From Chryseobacterium gleum (GTDB taxonomy: Bacteria > Bacteroidota > Bacteroidia > Flavobacteriales_D > Crocinitomicaceae): DNA of 48,507 nt. Below the pieces are notes generated by a model. It searched no databases and was not told the DNA's origin. It worked only from the letters and a program-made list of their open reading frames with translations. Positions 26,720 through 35,780 of the stretch are shown here, piece after piece. The stretch is taken from contig CAMDFN010000003.1 of the NCBI GenBank assembly GCA_945897565.1, positions 1 through 48,507 on the forward strand. The letters are read 5' to 3'. Made by a program: the position numbers and the translations under genes. Each line of letters starts with the position of its first letter. Position 1 is the stretch's first letter.

Positions 26720-28482
26720 TGATTGTCTGCATTGCCGAAAAGCCTAGTGTTGCCCGCGATTTAGCGGAGATTTTAGGAGCCAAGAATCGCAAAGATGGCT
26801 ACCTAGAGGGCAATGGCTATGCTGTCACTTGGGTATACGGGCACCTGTGTTCACTCAAAGACCCCGAAGACTACAACCCCAACTGGAAATACTGGAAACT
26901 AGAAGATTTACCTATCATTCCTGCCCAATTTGGCATCAAGCTGCGCGGTGACGACGGCGCCAAAAAGCAATTTCACGTCATTGAACGGCTCGTGAGCCAA
27001 GCTACGGAAGTCATCAACTGCGGCGATGCCGGGCAAGAAGGAGAGCTCATTCAGCGCTGGGTCTTGCTCAAGGCCAAATGCAAAGTACCAGTAAAGCGGC
27101 TCTGGATTTCTTCGCTCACCGAAGAAGCCATTAAAGATGGTTTCAAGAAACTGAGGCCGGGGTCAGATTTTGACCGCCTCTTTGCCGCAGGCAACGCTCG
27201 GGCGGTCGGTGATTGGGTCTTGGGGATCAACGGAACCCGACTTTTTACGCGCAAATACGGCCGCGACAAACAAACCCTTTCCGTGGGGCGTGTGCAGACG
27301 CCCACGCTCGCGCTCATTGTACAGCGTCAAAAAGAAATTGACGCGTTCAAAGGAGAAACCTTCTTTGAGCTCAAGACCATCTACCGCGAAACCGAATTCA
27401 GTTGTCAGATAGACCGCCTCAAGACCAAAGAAAAAGCCCAAAAAGGCCTAGATTACCTCAGCGAGCAGCCCTTCGAGGTCACGTCCTTTGAACAAAAAGA
27501 CGCCAAAGAAGGCAACCCGCGGCTCTACGACCTCACTTCAGTGCAAGTAGATGGCAACCGCTATTACGCTTACTCTGCCGAAGAAACGCTCAATAAAGTA
27601 CAGAGTCTTTACGAGAAAAAATTAGTGACCTACCCGCGCGTAGACACCACCTACCTTTCGGAAGACCTCCACCCCAAAATCCCCGGTATTCTCGCTGGGC
27701 TCCGCGACTACAAGCGTTTTACAGAAGCCCTTGCCGGCAAAACCATCAAAAAATCAAAGCAGATCTTCGACGACAAAAAAATCACTGATCACCACGCCAT
27801 TATTCCGACAGGTGTGGCACCGTCGGGCATTAGCCCCGATGAACAGCGCATTTACGACCTCATTGTGCGGCGCTTCATCGCGGTGTTTTATCCGGAATGT
27901 AAAGTATCGAATACCACAGTTCTGGGCAAAGTAGTTGCACTCGAATTCAAAGCAACAGGCAAGCAAGTCTTAGACAAAGGCTGGCGCGTGCTCTACGACG
28001 ACCTCAAAGCACAACAAACCAACCCCGAGGATAAAATATTACCGCTCTTTACCAAAGGAGAAACGGGCCCCCACGCACCGTTTATCCACGAAGGAAAAAC
28101 CAGCCCACCCAAATACTACACCGAAGCCACCTTGCTGCGCGCCATGGAAACCGCTGGTAAACTTGTCGAAAACGAAGAAATGCGTGAGGTCATGAAAGAA
28201 AACGGCATTGGCCGACCTTCTACGCGTGCAAGTATCATCGAAACGTTGTTCAAGCGCCAATACGTCGAGAAAAAGAAAAAAAACCTCATTGCCACACCCA
28301 CAGGCATGTCTTTGATCGATAAAATCTCCTTCGAAATGCTGAAAAGCCCTGAACTCACGGGCCAGTGGGAACACAAACTGCGCATGATTGAACGCGGCAC
28401 GTATGAAGCGCAAACCTTCAAAGACGAGTTGTTTGTGATGGTGCGCCAACTTACTGACGAAGTCATTTTTGGCAAAAAATAA
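26719..28482 (+). CDS. topB: DNA topoisomerase III
   Basis: I start at the ATG at 26719-26721 (MIVCIAEKPSVARDLAEILG), the family N-terminus; the frame is open 54 codons further upstream but that part lies inside dsbD. The protein has 587 residues. The TOPRIM domain includes EKPSVA and the metal motif GDAGQEGEL. The type IA core has SVGRVQTPTLALIV and the active-site Tyr in TYPRVDTTYLS (about residue 310). HHAIIPTG and NGIGRPSTRASIIE are further family motifs. It cuts and passes single strands to resolve precatenanes and recombination intermediates. It is shorter than E. coli TopB (653) and lacks a C-terminal zinc-finger tail. It converges with argS with 12 bases between stops. Confidence 0.95.
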   Translation: MIVCIAEKPSVARDLAEILGAKNRKDGYLEGNGYAVTWVYGHLCSLKDPEDYNPNWKYWKLEDLPIIPAQFGIKLRGDDGAKKQFHVIERLVSQATEVINCGDAGQEGELIQRWVLLKAKCKVPVKRLWISSLTEEAIKDGFKKLRPGSDFDRLFAAGNARAVGDWVLGINGTRLFTRKYGRDKQTLSVGRVQTPTLALIVQRQKEIDAFKGETFFELKTIYRETEFSCQIDRLKTKEKAQKGLDYLSEQPFEVTSFEQKDAKEGNPRLYDLTSVQVDGNRYYAYSAEETLNKVQSLYEKKLVTYPRVDTTYLSEDLHPKIPGILAGLRDYKRFTEALAGKTIKKSKQIFDDKKITDHHAIIPTGVAPSGISPDEQRIYDLIVRRFIAVFYPECKVSNTTVLGKVVALEFKATGKQVLDKGWRVLYDDLKAQQTNPEDKILPLFTKGETGPHAPFIHEGKTSPPKYYTEATLLRAMETAGKLVENEEMREVMKENGIGRPSTRASIIETLFKRQYVEKKKKNLIATPTGMSLIDKISFEMLKSPELTGQWEHKLRMIERGTYEAQTFKDELFVMVRQLTDEVIFGKK

Positions 28483-28494
28483 AGCCGAAATTTT

Positions 28495-30396
28495 TTACAT
28501 GCGCGCTGGCGCAGCAATACCGAGTAAAGACAAGGCCTTCGCAATGGTCTGACGCACTTGCGCACTCAGTTCCAAACGCAACTGACGCACTTCTTGATCG
28601 GGTTCTATGACAATTTTGACGCTCTGATAAAAGGTATTGTACAGCTTGACTAATTCATAAGTATAATTGGCCAAAAGCGCTGGTGAATAACCTTTTGCCG
28701 CTTCTTGTAGGGCATGTTCAAAATAAGAAAGTTGCTTGACGATTTCTTTTTCTTCTGGACGCAAGGCCGTGGCAAATTCAATAGGCGCAGCTTGATATGT
28801 TGCTTTTTCTAGTAAAGTTGAAATGCGCGCGTGGGCATATTGCAAGAACGGCCCTGTATTGCCCGTGAGGTCTATCGATTCTTCTGGATTGAAGAGCATG
28901 CGCTTTTTTGGGTCCACTTTTAGCAAATAATATTTGAGGCCGCCAATACCAATTTGGGTATAAAGCGCTTGGCGTTCTGCCTCACTTAAACCCTCTAAAT
29001 GACCTCTTTCTTGGGTCATGGCATTGGCTTTTTCAATGACTTCTGCCATGAGGTCGTCGGCATCTACAACCGTGCCTTCTCTAGATTTCATTTTGCCACT
29101 TGGGAGGTCAACCATGCCGTAACTCAAGTGAAAGCAGTTATTGGCCCAAGTATTCCCTAATTTTTGCAAAATCAAGAACAAAACCTTGAAATGATAATCT
29201 TGCTCGTTACCCACAGTATACACCATTCCGTGCAGATCTGGGTAGTCTTTGAAGCGGTCTATGGCTGTACCGATGTCTTGGGTCATGTAAACAGCTGTGC
29301 CATCTGAACGCAATACGAGCTTTTCGTCGAGACCTTCGGCGGTGAGGTCTATCCAAACAGAGCCGTCTGATTTTTGATAAAAAACACCATCTTTCAAGCC
29401 TTCCATCACTTGGTCTTTACCCAAAAGGAAGGTATCCGATTCATAGTAGAGCTTATCGAAGGTTACGCCCATTTGCGCATAGGTTTGCTCAAAACCAGCG
29501 TAAACCCAACTGTTCATGGTGGTCCAGAGCAAATACACTTGTGGGTCTCTGGCCTCCCATTTGACAAGCATATGCTTGGCTTCTTGTAAAATGGAAGTCT
29601 GGTTTTTGGCGAGTTCTTTGATTTTGTCGTCGATGGCTCCTTGGGCTTTTTCGTCTTTATCTTGCTTGGCCTGCTCAAAATTCAAGACCGCTAGTTGAAT
29701 GGCTTCAGGGGTGTCAGAAAAGTTCCCACTTTGCCACTCTGCCATGATTTCTTTGGCCTCTTTTTGCAGTGCTCTGTCAAACTCAACGTAATATTTTCCC
29801 ACGAGCTTATCGCCCTTCAGGCCTGTATTGGATGGGGTTTCTCGCTCGCCACGCGCATTGACGGGGGAGAATTTCTCCCACGCAAGCATGGATTTACAAA
29901 TATGAATGCCGCGGTCGTTGATGACCTGCGTGCGCACGACTTTATGACCAACAGCGCGCAAAATTTCTGCCACCGCTGCACCGAGGAAAATATTGCGCAA
30001 ATGCCCAAGATGAAGGGGCTTATTGGTATTAGGAGAAGCGTATTCTACCATTACGGTTGGCCTTGAGTTTTCTTTGGCAAAACCGAAATGTGGCTGCTTT
30101 TGCATTTGGCCAAGCTGTTCGAGCCAGTAAGCGTCTGTCAAGACGATATTTAAAAATCCGTTGATGACAATGCAATGTGAAACACCAACCACGTTGGCCT
30201 CGATCCAATTTTTGAGTTTGCCGCCTGCTTCTTGTGGCGAGCAGCGCAAGAGCTTCACAAAAGGAAACACCACTAACGTGAGGTCGCCCTCGACGTCTTT
30301 GCGCGTCTGCTGAAACTGAATGAGGTCTTCTGTGATGTTGCAGCCAAATAATTGGGGTGCCGCATCTAAGAGCGCTTGGCGTATGTGTTGTTCCAT
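28495..30396 (-). CDS. argS: Arginyl-tRNA synthetase
   Basis: 633 residues. Class I synthetase that charges tRNA-Arg. It has an N-terminal Arg-tRNA synthetase domain, then the HIGH-like motif (NKPLHLGHLRN, about residues 123-133), the catalytic Rossmann core (VRTQVINDRGIHI, YQKSDGSVWIDL), the KMSKS-like motif in GKMKSREGTVV and an anticodon-binding DALR domain at the end (NTGPFLQYAHARI ... ). A Lys/Glu-rich helical stretch at about 220-275 accounts for the extra length compared with E. coli (577) and is common in Bacteroidota. It lies 2 bases downstream of the arginase gene, so the two are most likely co-transcribed. Confidence 0.97.
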   Translation of the reverse strand: MEQHIRQALLDAAPQLFGCNITEDLIQFQQTRKDVEGDLTLVVFPFVKLLRCSPQEAGGKLKNWIEANVVGVSHCIVINGFLNIVLTDAYWLEQLGQMQKQPHFGFAKENSRPTVMVEYASPNTNKPLHLGHLRNIFLGAAVAEILRAVGHKVVRTQVINDRGIHICKSMLAWEKFSPVNARGERETPSNTGLKGDKLVGKYYVEFDRALQKEAKEIMAEWQSGNFSDTPEAIQLAVLNFEQAKQDKDEKAQGAIDDKIKELAKNQTSILQEAKHMLVKWEARDPQVYLLWTTMNSWVYAGFEQTYAQMGVTFDKLYYESDTFLLGKDQVMEGLKDGVFYQKSDGSVWIDLTAEGLDEKLVLRSDGTAVYMTQDIGTAIDRFKDYPDLHGMVYTVGNEQDYHFKVLFLILQKLGNTWANNCFHLSYGMVDLPSGKMKSREGTVVDADDLMAEVIEKANAMTQERGHLEGLSEAERQALYTQIGIGGLKYYLLKVDPKKRMLFNPEESIDLTGNTGPFLQYAHARISTLLEKATYQAAPIEFATALRPEEKEIVKQLSYFEHALQEAAKGYSPALLANYTYELVKLYNTFYQSVKIVIEPDQEVRQLRLELSAQVRQTIAKALSLLGIAAPARM

Positions 30397-30398
30397 TT

Positions 30399-31334
30399 TT
30401 AGGAGAGGTGCTTGATGATGTTTTCAATGAGGGCCAGTGCGGATTCGGCCATTTTATTTTTTTGGTCGTCTAGACAAGGATTCACCTCCACAATTTCAAT
30501 AGCGACTGTCTTTGGATCTTGGGCAAAGTAAGTGAGCAGCTGGTGAGCTTCGGCAATGGTAATGCCGTTGGGCACAGGTGTGCCAGTGCCATAAGATGTT
30601 TCGGTCGGGTCTATGCTATCGATGTCAAAAGAAATATAAATGAGGTCACAATTTTGAAGTTGAGCAGAGATGGCTGCCAAACAAGCGTTTATGCCAGTGC
30701 TGCGGAGTGCTGCAACCGTGTAGTTTTTCAAGCCTAATTCGGCCATGATGGCATCTTCTTGTGGTTCGGTATCTCGAACGCCAACATAGACTAAATCTTG
30801 GGGTAAAAAAGCGCTGCTCTTGAGGCTATTCCAATGTGCAATTGTAGCCGTATCAGGTGCGTTTTTGGCCAAATGAAGATGATCCAAACCGAGCGCTGCA
30901 GCGATAGGCATACCGTGAATATTACCCGAAGGTGTGGTGTACGGCGAATGGATATCGGCATGGGCGTCTATCCAAACTACGCCAATGCGCTGCGTTGGGA
31001 ATTGTTGTTTAAGGCTGGCAAGCGTACCCGCAGCGGCGCTGTGGTCGCCAGAAATGAGCAGCGGAAAAGCGCCCGCTTGTACACTAGATGCAATTTCTTG
31101 ATGGAGTGAATCAAAAACCTGACGCAAGCCATCGATATTTTTGGCAAAAGTAAAAGGGCTCTTGCGATCGAGTAATTCGTTGTGTTGGGCAACCTGTTTG
31201 ATTGGATACTGCGCAAACAACGTACTGCCCTTCGTTCGGGCCGCTGCGCGTATGGCCTCCGGACCAAGTGAAGCACCGCGTGTACCAGCCCCTAATTCGG
31301 AAGGATTGAAGATGAAATGAATGTTTTTTGACAT
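30399..31334 (-). CDS. rocF: Arginase
   Basis: I start at the ATG at 31332-31334 (MSKNIHFIF); the longer frame crosses the promoter. The protein has 311 residues of the ureohydrolase family. Metal motifs: SGDHSAAAG (normally GGDHS), VVWIDAHADIHSP and SFDIDSIDPTETSYGTGTPVPNG. The sequence SGNIHGMP after the second motif favours arginase (arginine to ornithine and urea) over agmatinase or formimidoylglutamase, which I cannot exclude. The C-terminal VEVNPCLDDQ is typical of arginase. It forms an operon with argS and has its own promoter at 31358-31391. Confidence 0.85.
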   Translation of the reverse strand: MSKNIHFIFNPSELGAGTRGASLGPEAIRAAARTKGSTLFAQYPIKQVAQHNELLDRKSPFTFAKNIDGLRQVFDSLHQEIASSVQAGAFPLLISGDHSAAAGTLASLKQQFPTQRIGVVWIDAHADIHSPYTTPSGNIHGMPIAAALGLDHLHLAKNAPDTATIAHWNSLKSSAFLPQDLVYVGVRDTEPQEDAIMAELGLKNYTVAALRSTGINACLAAISAQLQNCDLIYISFDIDSIDPTETSYGTGTPVPNGITIAEAHQLLTYFAQDPKTVAIEIVEVNPCLDDQKNKMAESALALIENIIKHLS

Positions 31335-31357
31335 AATTGACCCTTTAGGGGCTAGCA

Positions 31358-31391
31358 CAAAGATAAAGCTATTTAGCAAAGGTTTTCACAA
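31358..31391 (-). promoter_or_regulatory. Promoter of the arginase-argS operon
   Basis: On the minus strand TATCTTTG (31358-31365) is an exact TAnnTTTG -7 box, with TTG at 31389-31391 and 23 bases between. The predicted start site is about 15-20 bases before the chosen arginase ATG, which supports that start. Confidence 0.5.
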
Positions 31392-31419
31392 CCTATCACT
31401 AGGATTCTTACCTTTGGTT

Positions 31420-32055
31420 ATGCTGAATTACTTCTATCTTTCCTTGTTTACTGCCCTCACCCAACTCTATGTTGCTCAAAAACCTTTCACCGGGAGTCTT
31501 GAATACAATTTAGTATCCGTTGACCTATTCAGCAAAGACACCATTGAAGGAAAGCTCTTTATTTATGCCTTAGATTCTTTGGTTCGGTACAACTACATTA
31601 TGTCCGATGGGAAGAAACAAGAGAGTATTCATCATTTAGGCAAGCGCAAATTGATCTCGTTGCTCGAAATTGACGGGCTTTTCTTTGCAGTTCAAATCAA
31701 TGATACGTCCAAAAAAGAGGAGACTTACCAACTGCATAAAAACAAAAAAAGGCAGCAAATCGCTGGCCTCAAATGTAGAGAAGCCAATTTGGAATATCCG
31801 GATAGGAATGTTTTACTTTACTATGCAAAATCGATACCTGCCAGCTATTTTGTTGGGCTCGAAGGGGCGCCAGGCTTGCCAGTCAAAGGGCAAATTCCAA
31901 CCGATTTTGGCTACCTGGCCTTTGAGCTTCAAAAAATAGACTACCAACAACCCCCATTTGCATTATTTATTCCAGAAAAAAAATACAAAACACTGCCCCT
32001 GAAGGCCTTTTTGGAATGGTCTCAAACAGGTCTAAACAGCCCCAGTGAAGATTAA
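31420..32055 (+). CDS. Secreted protein of unknown function, GLPGLI/DUF4412-like layout
   Basis: I start at the ATG at 31420 (MLNYFYLSLFTALTQLYVAQ), which begins a signal peptide; the longer frame crosses the opposite gene and its promoter. 211 residues. The mature part is beta-rich: GSLEYNL, KLFIYALDSLVRYNY, KLISLLEIDG, QQIAGLKCREANL, VLLYYAKSIPASY, GLPVKGQI. The order of a G-x-K/C-R/K-A strand, a YYA-type strand and a GLP motif resembles periplasmic GLPGLI or DUF4412 proteins of Bacteroidota, but the match is weak. It is divergent from arginase and lies 89 bases before ftsK. Function unknown. Confidence 0.6.
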   Translation: MLNYFYLSLFTALTQLYVAQKPFTGSLEYNLVSVDLFSKDTIEGKLFIYALDSLVRYNYIMSDGKKQESIHHLGKRKLISLLEIDGLFFAVQINDTSKKEETYQLHKNKKRQQIAGLKCREANLEYPDRNVLLYYAKSIPASYFVGLEGAPGLPVKGQIPTDFGYLAFELQKIDYQQPPFALFIPEKKYKTLPLKAFLEWSQTGLNSPSED

Positions 32056-32056
32056 C

Positions 32057-32115
32057 TAACAGCTTGCTGTTTATAGGTTTGCTGTTATTTCATTTTTCAT
32101 GTACCCCTTTGCTGT
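32057..32115 (+). promoter_or_regulatory. TTGCTGT repeats upstream of ftsK, partly a hairpin
   Basis: TTGCTGT occurs three times, at 32064, 32079 and 32109, that is at spacings of 15 and 30 bases. The first two copies can also pair with TAACAGC at 32057-32063 to form alternative small hairpins followed by a T-rich stretch, which could end transcription of the upstream gene. Whether it is an operator, a weak terminator or both cannot be told. Confidence 0.3.
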
Positions 32116-32144
32116 ATTTTCGTTTGATTAGACGCTAAAGCCTC

Positions 32145-34706
32145 ATGGAAGAAAACGAATACATCCCTAAATCAGCCGCGAAACCTGCTCCAAAAACCGA
32201 AGATACCAGCGGTTCAAGAACAAAAAAACGCGAAGAAGAACCACCGCGTCCGAAAGAATCGACAAAAGAAACGCGCAAAAACCTACCCAAAATAGGTTTA
32301 ACAGAACGCCTCAATCTACCTAAAATTAAACTTTTTACAGGTGCGGCACTTAGCTTGCTCAGCGTTTATTTATTTTTGGCTTGTATCTCTTACCTATTCA
32401 CCTGGGCCAAAGACCAAGACCAGCTCATGAACCGTGGTTTTGTGGCTTACATCTTTAATTCCGATCTGCCACCTGTAGAAAACTGGCTCGGTAAATTTGG
32501 CGCCTGGACCTCCCACCTACTCATTCACAGGGGCTTTGGCCTTACTTCCTTTGGTCTTGTATTTCTATTATTTATTGGGGGCTTCAAGATTTTATTTGGT
32601 ACGGCCCTTGTGCCTTTGGCACGCACCACAAGTATCATCATTAGCTATACGCTTTGGGGTTCTATATTTCTGGGGTTTTTTAGTCCGCAAATTAGTTATG
32701 CTGGTGGCGCATTTGGTTTTTTCACCAACGAATGGCTCCAACTCACCTTTGGTGGTTTCGGCACGCTCTTCATGCATGTCATTGCCTTCTTTGTCCTGAC
32801 CTCTATTCAATTTAGTCCGAACTATCGCGCCTTGCTGCAACGTCTTTTTGGCACAGGTGAGCGCAGTGAAACAGACGCAGAAGCGCAACTTGCTGCGGCA
32901 GATGCTGCCCCTTTTGACGATATCTATGTGGTGAATACCATCAAGGAAGACCAAATCAAAGCAGACGACATCTCGCAGGCCGTTGTTTTTGATGACGGCG
33001 ACGACGACAACATTTTTGACGAAGAAAGCGAACTAATTGTTCAAGTCAAGAAAGATATTCCGGTGGCGCCTTTAGAAGAAAATATACTCAGTGCTGATTT
33101 TGAAATCGAACTTGGCGAAGATCCAGTGGTCATACCACCAATGCGTCCGGTTGCCGATGAAGATATCCTAGCGCGTCAATTGGTCAGTGAGCACGGTGAA
33201 TACGACCCCACCAAAGACCTCGAAGGCTACCAACTGCCTCCTCTTGAACTCATGAAAGAGTACGTCTCAACTGGTATATCGGTGAGCAAAGAAGAACTCG
33301 AAAACAACAAAGACCGCATCGTTGAAACCCTTTCGCATTACAAAATAGACATCGCTAAAATCAAAGCCACCGTCGGGCCCACCGTTACACTCTACGAAAT
33401 TGTACCGGCACCTGGCGTTCGTATTTCTAAAATCAAGAACCTAGAAGACGACATCGCGCTCAGCCTTTCAGCACTCGGTATTCGCATTATTGCGCCCATA
33501 CCAGGGAAAGGAACCATCGGCATTGAAGTGCCGAATTCGAATCCAGAAATGGTCTCGATGCGCTCCCTCATTGCCTCTGACAAGTTCCAACATTTCGACG
33601 GAGAGCTCCCAATTGTAATGGGCAAAACCATCACTAATGAAACATACGTATTCGACCTCACCAAAATGCCGCACTTGTTGGTGGCTGGAGCTACTGGGCA
33701 GGGAAAATCTGTAGGTTTAAATGCCATCCTGATTTCGATTCTTTACAAAAAGCATCCAGCACAAGTTAAATTTGTTTTGGTCGACCCGAAGAAAGTTGAA
33801 CTGACACTTTACAACAAAATTGAGCGCCACTTCTTGGCCAAACTCCCGGGTGAGGCAGACGCCATTATTACCGACACCTCAAAGGTGGTCAATACGCTCA
33901 ATTCACTTTGTATCGAGATGGACAACCGCTATGAACTGCTCAAAGATGCGGGAGTGAGAACCATCAAAGAATACAATGTTAAATTTATTGGCCGTAGGCT
34001 CAATCCTGAAAAAGGGCACCGCTACCTGCCTTACATTGTGGTGCTCATCGACGAATTTGCCGACCTCATCATGACCGCTGGTAAAGAAGTAGAGCACCCC
34101 ATTGCCCGTATTGCGCAGCTAGCCCGCGCCATTGGCATTCATCTTATTGTAGCCACACAGCGCCCGTCTGTGAATGTCATTACCGGCATGATCAAAGCCA
34201 ACTTCCCAGCCCGTATCGCTTTTAGAGTTTTATCGAAAATAGATTCGCGCACTATCCTAGATGCCTCCGGTGCAGATCAGCTCATTGGCCGCGGAGACAT
34301 GCTCATCACCACGGGCTCTGAAATGAAGCGCTTGCAGTGTGGTTTTGTAGACACCCCAGAGGTAGAAGACATCTGCAGCTTCATTGGTGCGCAGCGCGCT
34401 TATCCAGAAGCCCTCATTTTACCTGAATATGTTCCGGAAGGTTCAGAGGCCAGCGGCGACATCGATATGAATGAAATCGACAACATGTTTGTAGATTCAG
34501 CCAGAATTGTGGTGATCAATCAGCAGGGGTCGGCGAGTTTGCTGCAACGCAAGCTGAAGCTCGGTTACAACCGTGCGGGCCGCATTGTAGATCAATTAGA
34601 AGGCATGAATATCATTGGGCCTTTCCAAGGAAGCAAAGCAAGAGAAGTCTTGTTTTCTGACATTGAAAGCCTAGATGAATTCTTGCGCGTGAAAGGCCTT
34701 TTGTAA
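32145..34706 (+). CDS. ftsK: DNA translocase FtsK
   Basis: 853 residues. The N-terminal charged stretch (about 1-60) precedes four membrane helices (about 65-230: AALSLLSVYLFLACISYLF, FGLVFLLFIGG, IIISYTLWGSIFLGFF, MHVIAFFVLT). A short acidic linker leads to the RecA-type motor: Walker A GATGQGKS near residue 515, Walker B VVLIDEFADL near 635 and the sensor region DSRTILDASGADQLIGRGDM. The last about 65 residues are the gamma winged-helix domain (QQGSASLLQRKLKLGYNRAGRI) that reads polar DNA sequences. It pumps chromosome ends to the septum for dimer resolution and division. The linker is short compared with E. coli (1329 residues). It converges with the VOC gene with two bases between stops. 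Confidence 0.97.
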   Translation: MEENEYIPKSAAKPAPKTEDTSGSRTKKREEEPPRPKESTKETRKNLPKIGLTERLNLPKIKLFTGAALSLLSVYLFLACISYLFTWAKDQDQLMNRGFVAYIFNSDLPPVENWLGKFGAWTSHLLIHRGFGLTSFGLVFLLFIGGFKILFGTALVPLARTTSIIISYTLWGSIFLGFFSPQISYAGGAFGFFTNEWLQLTFGGFGTLFMHVIAFFVLTSIQFSPNYRALLQRLFGTGERSETDAEAQLAAADAAPFDDIYVVNTIKEDQIKADDISQAVVFDDGDDDNIFDEESELIVQVKKDIPVAPLEENILSADFEIELGEDPVVIPPMRPVADEDILARQLVSEHGEYDPTKDLEGYQLPPLELMKEYVSTGISVSKEELENNKDRIVETLSHYKIDIAKIKATVGPTVTLYEIVPAPGVRISKIKNLEDDIALSLSALGIRIIAPIPGKGTIGIEVPNSNPEMVSMRSLIASDKFQHFDGELPIVMGKTITNETYVFDLTKMPHLLVAGATGQGKSVGLNAILISILYKKHPAQVKFVLVDPKKVELTLYNKIERHFLAKLPGEADAIITDTSKVVNTLNSLCIEMDNRYELLKDAGVRTIKEYNVKFIGRRLNPEKGHRYLPYIVVLIDEFADLIMTAGKEVEHPIARIAQLARAIGIHLIVATQRPSVNVITGMIKANFPARIAFRVLSKIDSRTILDASGADQLIGRGDMLITTGSEMKRLQCGFVDTPEVEDICSFIGAQRAYPEALILPEYVPEGSEASGDIDMNEIDNMFVDSARIVVINQQGSASLLQRKLKLGYNRAGRIVDQLEGMNIIGPFQGSKAREVLFSDIESLDEFLRVKGLL

Positions 34707-34708
34707 AC

Positions 34709-35776
34709 TTATTTAACCCGATTGAGCCCCAAAGCTTTGAGCATCCATCTGGGCAAATGCTTGGGCGCGAGGCCTTGCTTCAAATTGAAGTACAAACCGA
34801 GTTTCTTGAAAATAGGCACCTTGTGGGTCTCGACAAATTCAATCCAGTAGCCATCGGGATCTTCAATGTAAGCAAAACGGCCTGCGGCCTCTCCCATATC
34901 AAAAGAATTATCGGAATCTACCGTAAAGGGTGATCCAAAATCTGAGCAGCGGTCTTTGAGCGCGTTGATGCCTTGCACATCAAAACAGAGGTGGATAAAA
35001 CCCCAATCGCCCCAGAAACGGTTTTCAAAAATTTGTCTTGCGCCGTTTTGTGAACTCAGCTCAACGAGTTCAATCTCGGTGATGCCGAGCAATTGAGCGA
35101 AATAACCACCGCGTACTTTCGGATGCGACAACAGCACCCTGCGAAATGCTTCCTTGCCTCGAGGTAAAAAATCATAATCGCTAAAAACTTGGGCTTGGTC
35201 GTAAACCAATTGCTCATAACCGAGCAAATCTTGGTAAAAGCGCTGGCTTTTGTCCATGTCGGAAACGCCGATTACGGCTCCAGCCACTCCACCACATTTG
35301 GAGGGGTGTTTGGATGCAGCAAACCAAGAACGGCCCTCTACAATTTGAAAATAATTGCCGTTCGGATCTTGAACGTAACACGTCCAGCGCCCTGCGGGGT
35401 CTTTGTGCGCAGCGCTGACGTTTGCGCCCATTTGCTGCAAATGCTGTTGGGTATGGCGTACGTCTTCGGACTTTATTTTGCAGATAAATACACCGTAATC
35501 ACCGAGTTGTGGTTCAAAGGAAGGCTTTTCTGTTGGGCGCGAGGTAAACTGCCAAATTTCAAAGCCGCCGCCGCCAGCCATATTGAGTGCCAAAGTAGCC
35601 GTTCTATGATGGATTACTCCGCCCGTATAGCGCGTCATGAGCGGCGCAGGTGCAGCTTCTTCAAAAATGCGGACATCTAGGCCAAAAGCTTTGCGGTACC
35701 AAGACCAAATTTCTTGTACATCGGGCACGCCAATGCCCATTTGCTGAATGCCGTTGAGGATAAATTTGTTTGTCAT
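34709..35776 (-). CDS. Two-domain VOC (glyoxalase/dioxygenase superfamily) protein
   Basis: I start at the ATG at 35774-35776 (MTNKFILNGIQQMGIGV). 355 residues with two vicinal-oxygen-chelate halves, about 8-160 and 170-325, each having the (x)GVxDM/V...FYxxxxG start and a DPNG/DPDG...E ending (YVQDPNGNYFQIVEG, YIEDPDGYWIEFVET). The usual first metal His of each half (HIGI or HVGV) is absent (QQMGIGV, GAVIGV), while the later His (FIHLCFDV) and Glu remain. The metal site is thus altered or partly lost. A dioxygenase, isomerase or non-enzymatic role is possible. It lies 4 bases behind the patatin gene in one operon. Confidence 0.75.
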   Translation of the reverse strand: MTNKFILNGIQQMGIGVPDVQEIWSWYRKAFGLDVRIFEEAAPAPLMTRYTGGVIHHRTATLALNMAGGGGFEIWQFTSRPTEKPSFEPQLGDYGVFICKIKSEDVRHTQQHLQQMGANVSAAHKDPAGRWTCYVQDPNGNYFQIVEGRSWFAASKHPSKCGGVAGAVIGVSDMDKSQRFYQDLLGYEQLVYDQAQVFSDYDFLPRGKEAFRRVLLSHPKVRGGYFAQLLGITEIELVELSSQNGARQIFENRFWGDWGFIHLCFDVQGINALKDRCSDFGSPFTVDSDNSFDMGEAAGRFAYIEDPDGYWIEFVETHKVPIFKKLGLYFNLKQGLAPKHLPRWMLKALGLNRVK

Positions 35777-35780
35777 GAGG

